Both the position numbers and the translations under genes were made by a program. A DNA stretch of 11,210 bases, from the NCBI GenBank assembly GCA_002414705.1, contig DIAL01000152.1:1603-12812 (forward strand), given 5' to 3'. The notes under the pieces are model-generated. The model ran no database searches. It was not told the origin of the DNA and worked only from the letters and a program-made list of their open reading frames with translations. Origin of the DNA: Flavobacteriaceae bacterium UBA5079. GTDB taxonomy: Bacteria > Bacteroidota > Bacteroidia > Flavobacteriales > Flavobacteriaceae. Positions 7,066-11,210 of the stretch are shown piece after piece (positions within the stretch are counted from its first letter, which is position 1; each line of letters begins with the position of its first letter).

Positions 7066-7944
7066 ATGTCTCTTAAAACACATAACCGGACATTTACAGA
7101 TACAGATATCATTAACTTTGCAAATGTAACGTGGGATCATTTTTATGCACATACCGATATTACCTCATTAGATGGTAGTATTTTTGAGAAACGAACCGCT
7201 CATGGTTATTTCATTATTTCGGCAGCAGCAGGCTTATTCGTTTACCCAAATAAAGGTCCTGTGGCCGCTAATTACGGTTTAGAAGAATGTCGTTTCTTAC
7301 GTCCACTGTATCATAATGATACCGTATATGTAAGATTAACATGCAAGCAAAAAGTGGATCGTGATGTCGCTTCAGCAGAACATCCAAGCGGAATTGTAAA
7401 GTGGTATGTAGAGGTCTTTGATGCGCTAACTGACGAAAAAGTTGCCTTTGCCACTGTTTTAACGATGGTTGAGAAAAAGCAGGAAACTTTTGTTGAAATG
7501 ACTTCAGAAAAAATAGAATCCTGTTTAAATAAACTTTCTGCAGATTCTAAACCAAAATGGGGTGTTATGTCACCGCAACACATGATAGAGCATTTAGAAT
7601 TCACCTACAAAATTGCAGCTGGTGAGATTCAAGATTTTGAAATTGCTACACCAGAAAAGATTTTAGAGAAAGTTCATAATAGCTTGTATAATTATGATAA
7701 ATTTCCAAAAGGAACTAATTTTCCACTATTAGAAAAAGACAAATTAGAATCTTTAAAATATCCAGATTTAGAAACGGCAATTTTGAAATTTAAAGAACAG
7801 CGCGTAAAATATTTAGACTATTTTAAAGAAAACCCAGATGCTAAATTGAAGAATTTAGTCTTTGGCGAATTGAATAAATATGAATCCTATTTATTGGAGC
7901 GTAAACATCTGAATCATCATTTTGAGCAATTTGGATTAATATAA
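7066..7944 (+). CDS. paaZ: PaaZ, MaoC-like oxepin-CoA hydrolase part plus DUF1569/DinB-like domain (3' portion)
   Basis: Downstream frame of the broken paaZ; it is open from 6910, and 7066 is only its first ATG. Residues 1-135 (numbered from 7066) are the MaoC/hotdog R-specific hydratase domain: NFANVTWDHFYAHTD carries Asp24 and His29, equivalent to E. coli catalytic D561 and H566. The segments HGYFIISAAAGLFV and GPVAANYGLEECRFLRP match PaaZ closely. Residues about 143-292 are an extra C-terminal domain absent from E. coli PaaZ, with WGVMSPQHMIEHLEFT and a final FGELNKYESYLLERKHLNHH...QFG. This looks like the DUF1569/DinB-like four-helix fold, with His176, His281 and His285 as possible metal ligands. 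Without the frameshift this is residues 542-833. A separate start at 7066 would clip the first strand of the MaoC domain. It ends 14 bases before the next gene. Confidence 0.85.
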   Translation: MSLKTHNRTFTDTDIINFANVTWDHFYAHTDITSLDGSIFEKRTAHGYFIISAAAGLFVYPNKGPVAANYGLEECRFLRPLYHNDTVYVRLTCKQKVDRDVASAEHPSGIVKWYVEVFDALTDEKVAFATVLTMVEKKQETFVEMTSEKIESCLNKLSADSKPKWGVMSPQHMIEHLEFTYKIAAGEIQDFEIATPEKILEKVHNSLYNYDKFPKGTNFPLLEKDKLESLKYPDLETAILKFKEQRVKYLDYFKENPDAKLKNLVFGELNKYESYLLERKHLNHHFEQFGLI

Positions 7945-7958
7945 ATTAAAACAAAAAA

Positions 7959-8708
7959 ATGGAATCATACGTAAAACAAACCATAGAAAACGCAGTCGCA
8001 TACATAGAGTTTTTTCATCCAGCTCACAATTCCTTGCCAGGAAATGTGTTGGCAGAATTAGCACAAACCATTACCGATGCTGGTAATAATAATGAAGTAA
8101 AAGTTATTGTACTTAAAAGTGGAGGAGAAAGGACCTTTTGTGCAGGCGCAAGTTTTGAGGAACTTATTAATATAGATGATGCAGCAACTGGAAAAGTATT
8201 CTTTTCAGGTTTTGCCAATGTTATTAATGCCATGCGTAAATGTCCTAAATTTATTATCGGTCGTATTCAAGGAAAAACTGTAGGAGGAGGTGTTGGTTTA
8301 GCAGCTTCAACCGATTATTGTATGGCCAGTAAATTCTCGTCAATTAAATTAAGCGAATTAAATATAGGTATAGGGCCATTTGTTGTTGGACCAGCTATAG
8401 AGCGTAAAATGGGGTTAAGCGCCATGTCACAGATTGCTATAGATGCCAATACGTTTTATTCAGCAGAATGGGCAAAGCAAAAAGGGTTATTTGCACAAGT
8501 TTATGAAACTACAGAAGCGTTAGACGAAGCCGTAAAAGCAACAGCAGAACATTTATGTACCTACAATCCAGAAGCCATGACAGAAATGAAAAAAGTATTT
8601 TGGACAGGAACCGATAATTGGGACAATCTGTTGGCAGATCGAGCAGCAACAAGTGGACGTTTAGTGCTTTCAGAATTTACAAAAGATAAATTGAAAACAT
8701 ATAAATAG
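7959..8708 (+). CDS. Enoyl-CoA hydratase/isomerase-family protein, PaaF position
   Basis: Crotonase-fold protein of 249 residues. The N-terminal half has the oxyanion-hole segment TFCAGASFEEL (59-69) and the second Gly motif VGGGVGLAASTDY (108-120). Aligned without gaps to rat mitochondrial enoyl-CoA hydratase, the Glu144 position is Gly113, while the Glu164 position is retained as Glu133 in LSELNIGIGP. E. coli PaaF keeps both. By position, between paaZ and paaY, it would be the 2,3-dehydroadipyl-CoA hydratase needed for the pathway, but the missing Glu makes that uncertain. It could be an isomerase, another lyase, or a hydratase with a different mechanism. The C-terminus lacks the EKR-P-F tail of PaaG. 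Start ATG 7959 follows an A7 run 14 bases after paaZ, suggesting cotranscription. Confidence 0.85.
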   Translation: MESYVKQTIENAVAYIEFFHPAHNSLPGNVLAELAQTITDAGNNNEVKVIVLKSGGERTFCAGASFEELINIDDAATGKVFFSGFANVINAMRKCPKFIIGRIQGKTVGGGVGLAASTDYCMASKFSSIKLSELNIGIGPFVVGPAIERKMGLSAMSQIAIDANTFYSAEWAKQKGLFAQVYETTEALDEAVKATAEHLCTYNPEAMTEMKKVFWTGTDNWDNLLADRAATSGRLVLSEFTKDKLKTYK

Positions 8709-8710
8709 AT

Positions 8711-8730
8711 TGTCATTCAGAGCAAAGCGA
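8711..8730 (+). repeat. Dispersed repeat, truncated copy 4
   Basis: The first 20 bases of the TGTCATT-type repeat, identical to 2625-2644, start two bases after the stop at 8708. The usual AGAATCTC end is missing and is replaced by a run of nine T. No hairpin precedes the T-run, so it is not a convincing terminator. Confidence 0.7.
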
Positions 8731-8745
8731 TTTTTTTTTAAATAA

Positions 8746-8759
8746 TTAAAGCGCTTTAA
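8746..8759. promoter_or_regulatory. Perfect 14-base palindrome TTAAAGCGCTTTAA, possible operator
   Basis: A perfect palindrome lies 25 bases before the paaY start. It shares AAAGCGCTT with the site at 3983 and, with its central CG, resembles LacI/CcpA-family operators (compare the B. subtilis cre-like TGTAAGCGCTTACA). Position close to a start codon suits an operator, but no regulator gene or clear promoter is visible. Confidence 0.35.
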
Positions 8760-8784
8760 ACTCTAGCAGTCATAATTGAAATTT

Positions 8785-9381
8785 ATGATATACATATTCA
8801 AAGGTTACACACCAGTAGTTCATGAATCTAGTTTTGTGCATCCATTAGCGGCTGTAACGGGAAATGTTATCATTGGCAAAAACTGTTATATAGGTCCAGG
8901 AGCTGCCATTCGTGGAGATTGGGGGCAAATTATCTTGGAAGATGGTGTAAATGTTCAGGAAAACTGTACCGTTCACATGTTTCCTGGTAAATCCATCACG
9001 CTAAAAGAAAGTGCTCATGTTGGTCATGGAGCCATAATTCATGGCGCTAATTTGGGTAAAAACTGTTTAATTGGTATGAATTCTGTTATTATGGACGATG
9101 CAGAAATTGGCGACGAATGTATAGTTGGAGCCATGGCTTTTGTACGTGCAGAAACCAAAATACCTAACCGCAGTCTAGTAGTTGGAAATCCCGCTAAAGT
9201 GATTAAAGAAGTCACTGATGAAATGATAGCTTGGAAAACCAAAGGCACCCAATTGTATCAGCAATTACCAGCAGACTGTCACGAAAGTTTATACGAAGTG
9301 GAACCATTACGAGTGGTTCCAGACAATATGAAAATTCAAGAAGATGTTTATAAAACACTTCGCGATTTTATGAAGAAATAA
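8785..9381 (+). CDS. paaY: PaaY, left-handed beta-helix thioesterase (gamma-carbonic-anhydrase-like)
   Basis: 198-residue hexapeptide-repeat protein that aligns along its length with E. coli PaaY (196). PaaY is reported as a thioesterase that cleaves dead-end CoA adducts in phenylacetate catabolism, assisting PaaI. The left-handed beta-helix is seen as imperfect I/V-G-x repeats from about 16 to 150: VHPLAAVTGNVIIGKN, YIGPGAAIRGDWG, HVGHGAIIHGANLGKN, LIGMNSVIMDDAEIGDE. Putative zinc ligands are His64, His81 and His86, with the H-x4-H spacing of gamma-carbonic anhydrases. C-terminal AWKTKGTQLYQQL and EVEPLR match PaaY. An in-frame TTG at 8776 would add three residues, but ATG 8785 fits the family start IYIFKGYTPVV better. 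A palindrome and a truncated repeat precede it. Confidence 0.91.
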   Translation: MIYIFKGYTPVVHESSFVHPLAAVTGNVIIGKNCYIGPGAAIRGDWGQIILEDGVNVQENCTVHMFPGKSITLKESAHVGHGAIIHGANLGKNCLIGMNSVIMDDAEIGDECIVGAMAFVRAETKIPNRSLVVGNPAKVIKEVTDEMIAWKTKGTQLYQQLPADCHESLYEVEPLRVVPDNMKIQEDVYKTLRDFMKK

Positions 9382-9383
9382 TT

Positions 9384-9472
9384 GGGCGTTACCACAAGGG
9401 TCGCGCTTTCACTACTCGCTTCACGACAAAAAAAGTCGCGAGAGCTCAAACAAACCGTTCAATCGCTAACGC
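9384..9472 (+). repeat. Flavobacterial-type intergenic element with inverted ends
   Basis: An 89-base element starts three bases after the paaY stop. It opens GGGCGTTACCACAAGGGTCG and closes AATCGCTAACGC; GCGTTA (9386-9391) and TAACGC (9467-9472) are perfect inverted ends. Inside, CGAC-A7-GTCG (9424-9438) forms a hairpin, extended by CTCG (9415-9418) with CGAG (9439-9442) across a five-base bulge. It is clearly richer in GC than its surroundings. I recall similar GGGCGTTACC...CTAACGC elements with variable middles in Flavobacteriaceae genomes. It fills most of the gap between paaY and the E2 gene. Confidence 0.6.
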
Positions 9473-9501
9473 AGATTGAATAAATTAAAATGAGAACAAT
9501 A

Positions 9502-10803
9502 ATGTCCAAGTTTGATTTAAAAATGCCCAAAATGGGCGAAAGTATAACAGAAGGTACTATTATTAATTGGTTAATAAACGTAGGTGACACCTTTGATGAA
9601 GGCGATATTATCCTAGAAGTTGCAACCGATAAAGTAGACAATGAAGTGCCAGCACCAGCTTCTGGGACTTTGGTTGAAACTCTTTTTAAAGCCAAAGATG
9701 TTGTTCCGGTAGGAAAGGTTATTGCCATTTTAGAAGTTTCTGAAGGAACAAAAGCAAAGTCTAAAAAGGAGTCTGTCATTCAGAGTACCAAAGAAGAATC
9801 TCAAAATCTGAAAAAAGTAATTAAATCACAACCTGTTCAGCCAGTTTCTTCAATAACAGCCTTTTCAAATACAAACGCAAACACATTCTTTTCGCCTTTA
9901 GTTATTAAAATAGCTAAAGAACAACATATTAGTTTTGAGGAACTAGCTAGAATTCCAGCTACAGGACATGAAGGCAGATTGCGTAAAAGCGATGTTTTTA
10001 ATTACATAAACGAAGGCAGACCATATCAATTTTCACAAGCGGTAGCGCAAGATCCTACCGCTTATAGAATTCCACAATTGACCTTTGATAAAGGAAAAGG
10101 GAAAGTTATTGAAATGGATCGTATGCGCCAAATGATAGCTGATCATATGGTGTATTCCAAGCATACTGCACCTCATGTTACCGCTTATGTAGAGGCAGAT
10201 GTGACCAATATGGTACACTGGCGTAACGCAAACAAAAAAGCTTTTCAGGAAAAATATGGCGAACGTTTAACATTTACGCCATTATTTGTTGAAGCTGTAG
10301 CAAAAGCGGTTAAAGATTTCCCAAATATTAATGCATCTGTGGATGGTAATAATATTATTGTAAAAGAAGCTATTAATATTGGTATGGCAACGGCTTTACC
10401 TAGTGGTAATTTAATTGTTCCAGTTGTTAAAAATGCCGATACAAAAGATTTACAAACCATTGCAGAAAACGTAAATGCTTTAGCCAATAAAGCACGAGAC
10501 AATAAATTAGGAGGAGATGATATTAAAGGAAGTACGTTTACTATATCTAATGTGGGAACCTTTGGTAGTGTTATGGGAACACCAATTATCAATCAACCAG
10601 AAGTGGCCATTTTAGCGTTAGGAATTATTAAAAAACGTGCCGAAGTTATTGAAACAGAAACAGGAGATGAAATTGCTATTCGCAGTATGATGTATTTATC
10701 CTTATCGTTTGACCATCGAGTAGTGGATGGTTTTTTAGGAGGTAGTTTTGTATGTCGTGTTGCTGATTATTTTGAGCAGTTTGATATAGATAGAAAGATA
10801 TAA
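9502..10803 (+). CDS. Lipoyl E2 acyltransferase of a 2-oxo-acid (branched-chain type) dehydrogenase complex
   Basis: 433-residue E2 core subunit (bkdB-like) that takes the acyl group from E1 onto its lipoyl lysine and passes it to CoA. Domain order is complete. A lipoyl domain (about 1-80) has the lipoylated Lys44 in EVATDKVDNEVPAPASG. A linker covers about 81-125. A peripheral-subunit-binding domain (about 127-168) contains SPLVIKIAKEQHIS and IPATGHEGRLRKSDV. The acyltransferase domain (about 195-433) carries the motif SFDHRVVDG with His405 and Asp409. An in-frame ATG at 9490 would add MRTI; 9502 is chosen because homologues begin close to KFDLKMPKMGES. Sequence alone does not separate branched-chain, pyruvate and aryl-pyruvate complexes. 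The linker holds a copy of the dispersed repeat (9774-9802). The E1 gene follows after 78 bases, so the two form a complex. Confidence 0.9.
   Translation: MSKFDLKMPKMGESITEGTIINWLINVGDTFDEGDIILEVATDKVDNEVPAPASGTLVETLFKAKDVVPVGKVIAILEVSEGTKAKSKKESVIQSTKEESQNLKKVIKSQPVQPVSSITAFSNTNANTFFSPLVIKIAKEQHISFEELARIPATGHEGRLRKSDVFNYINEGRPYQFSQAVAQDPTAYRIPQLTFDKGKGKVIEMDRMRQMIADHMVYSKHTAPHVTAYVEADVTNMVHWRNANKKAFQEKYGERLTFTPLFVEAVAKAVKDFPNINASVDGNNIIVKEAINIGMATALPSGNLIVPVVKNADTKDLQTIAENVNALANKARDNKLGGDDIKGSTFTISNVGTFGSVMGTPIINQPEVAILALGIIKKRAEVIETETGDEIAIRSMMYLSLSFDHRVVDGFLGGSFVCRVADYFEQFDIDRKI
9774..9802 (+). repeat. Dispersed repeat, copy 5, inside the E2 coding sequence
   Basis: A 29-base match to the TGTCATT-type repeat lies within codons of the E2 linker: TGTCATTCAGAG at the left, GAAGAATCTC at the right, with arms ATTC (9778-9781) and GAAT (9796-9799). 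It is read as SVIQSTKEESQ (about residues 91-101 from start 9502), between the lipoyl and subunit-binding domains. Its orientation is the same as that of the intergenic copies. Confidence 0.65.
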
Positions 10804-10826
10804 TTAAATTGTTGTTCAGCTTTAAC

Positions 10827-10851
10827 AGAAAACAAAACATGAGCGTTTTCT
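10827..10851. other. Inverted repeat AGAAAAC...GTTTTCT between E2 and E1
   Basis: A perfect 7-base inverted repeat with an 11-base loop lies in the 78-base gap between the E2 and E1 genes. No T-run follows, so a terminator is unlikely. It may be a transcript hairpin that adjusts expression of the two subunits, or chance. Confidence 0.3.
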
Positions 10852-10881
10852 ATTTCAGGTTACAACATATTAAGAAAAAAT

Positions 10882-11210
10882 ATGAATAAAGAGATTTTAA
10901 AAAAGGGATTTATAAATGTGTGTACCGCTAAATCTATGGCGGAACTTTATGAAGTCAATTTCAAACAAGTATCAAAATATGTACATGCAACGTCAAGAGG
11001 TCACGAAGCCATTCAGACTGCTTTAGGCATGCAATTATTGCCACAAGATTACGCATTTCCATATTATAGAGATGATGCTATGCTATTATCATTTGGTTTA
11101 AAACCTTATGATTTAATGTTACAATTATTAGCAAAAAAAGACGATCCGTTTTCAGGTGGTCGTACGTATTATTGCCATCCCAGTTTAAAGGATGCTGACA
11201 AACCGAAAAT
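10882..11210 (+). CDS. Thiamine-diphosphate-dependent 2-oxo-acid dehydrogenase E1, N-terminal part (cut by window end)
   Basis: An open frame from ATG 10882 runs 109 codons to the window edge without a stop. The sequence MNKEILKKGFINVCTAKSMA, then TSRGHEAIQTALG and FPYYRDDAMLLSFGL, is typical of the alpha part of E1 of branched-chain-type 2-oxo-acid dehydrogenases. GHEAIQ and the YYRDD segment line the thiamine-diphosphate and substrate region. E1 decarboxylates the 2-oxo acid and acylates the lipoyl group of E2, encoded just upstream. In Bacteroidetes such E1s are often alpha-beta fusions of about 650-700 residues; whether that holds here lies outside the window. Start choice: the ATG follows an A-rich stretch, and no Shine-Dalgarno is seen. 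Confidence 0.87.
   Translation, partial: MNKEILKKGFINVCTAKSMAELYEVNFKQVSKYVHATSRGHEAIQTALGMQLLPQDYAFPYYRDDAMLLSFGLKPYDLMLQLLAKKDDPFSGGRTYYCHPSLKDADKPK

Noticed and set aside
8731..8739. T9 tract as an intrinsic terminator after the crotonase gene
   Set aside because: No GC-rich hairpin precedes the T-run, and the palindrome at 8746 lies downstream of it.
8776..8784. TTG start for paaY adding three residues
   Set aside because: ATG at 8785 fits the family N-terminus; TTG starts are uncommon and no Shine-Dalgarno supports it.
9459..9779. Minus-strand frame of 106 codons covering the E2 start
   Set aside because: It spans the E2 lipoyl-domain coding region and has no domain; it is a shadow.
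10245..10592. Minus-strand frame of 115 codons opposite the E2 acyltransferase domain
   Set aside because: The + strand encodes the intact catalytic domain with family motifs; the antisense product matches nothing known to me.
10834..10881. Possible tiny gene from the ATG at 10839 in the E2-E1 gap
   Set aside because: The frame is very short, lies within the inverted repeat, and has no recognisable product.

Overview
The window is AT-rich, and every convincing gene lies on the + strand. It is most of an aerobic phenylacetate (phenylacetyl-CoA, paa) degradation cluster, running into the E2 and E1 genes of a 2-oxo-acid dehydrogenase complex. The organism is probably a marine-type member of the Flavobacteriaceae (Bacteroidetes). 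Reasons are the low GC, the lack of clear Shine-Dalgarno sequences, a long PaaZ with an extra C-terminal domain, and short dispersed repeats of the TGTCATTC...GAAGAATCTC kind, which I recall from flavobacterial genomes.

Layout: 1-33 is the tail of an upstream gene (probably paaC), overlapping paaD by ATGA. Then come paaD (30-530, maturation factor of the ring epoxidase), paaG (612-1397, epoxide-to-oxepin isomerase), paaH (1448-2623, 3-hydroxyacyl-CoA dehydrogenase), paaI (2667-3077, hotdog thioesterase), a YpfJ-type zinc metallopeptidase (3122-3982), paaJ (4120-5334, 3-oxoadipyl-CoA thiolase), paaZ (5444-7944, ring hydrolase/aldehyde dehydrogenase, broken by a one-base frameshift near 6910), an enoyl-CoA hydratase/isomerase-family gene (7959-8708), paaY (8785-9381, left-handed beta-helix thioesterase), a lipoyl E2 acyltransferase (9502-10803) and the start of an E1 gene (10882 to the window end).

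Pathway: PaaABC(D)E makes the ring-1,2-epoxide of phenylacetyl-CoA and PaaG isomerises it to an oxepin. PaaZ opens the oxepin and oxidises the resulting semialdehyde. PaaJ, a hydratase, PaaH and PaaJ again then run beta-oxidation to acetyl-CoA and succinyl-CoA. PaaI and PaaY are thioesterases that rescue CoA from dead-end or toxic intermediates. The E2/E1 pair would supply acyl-CoAs from 2-oxo acids. It could conceivably make phenylacetyl-CoA from phenylpyruvate, but that is a hypothesis.

Most intergenic gaps are 40-140 bases and many carry short repeats. Four begin 2-5 bases after a stop codon with TGTC; another copy lies inside the coding sequence of the E2 linker. No strong intrinsic terminator, RNA gene, CRISPR array or insertion sequence was seen. 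The points most worth checking are the PaaZ frameshift and its odd residues, the DUF1569-like third domain of PaaZ, the repeat family, and the hydratase homologue lacking one catalytic Glu. No clearly novel system is proven by the sequence alone.
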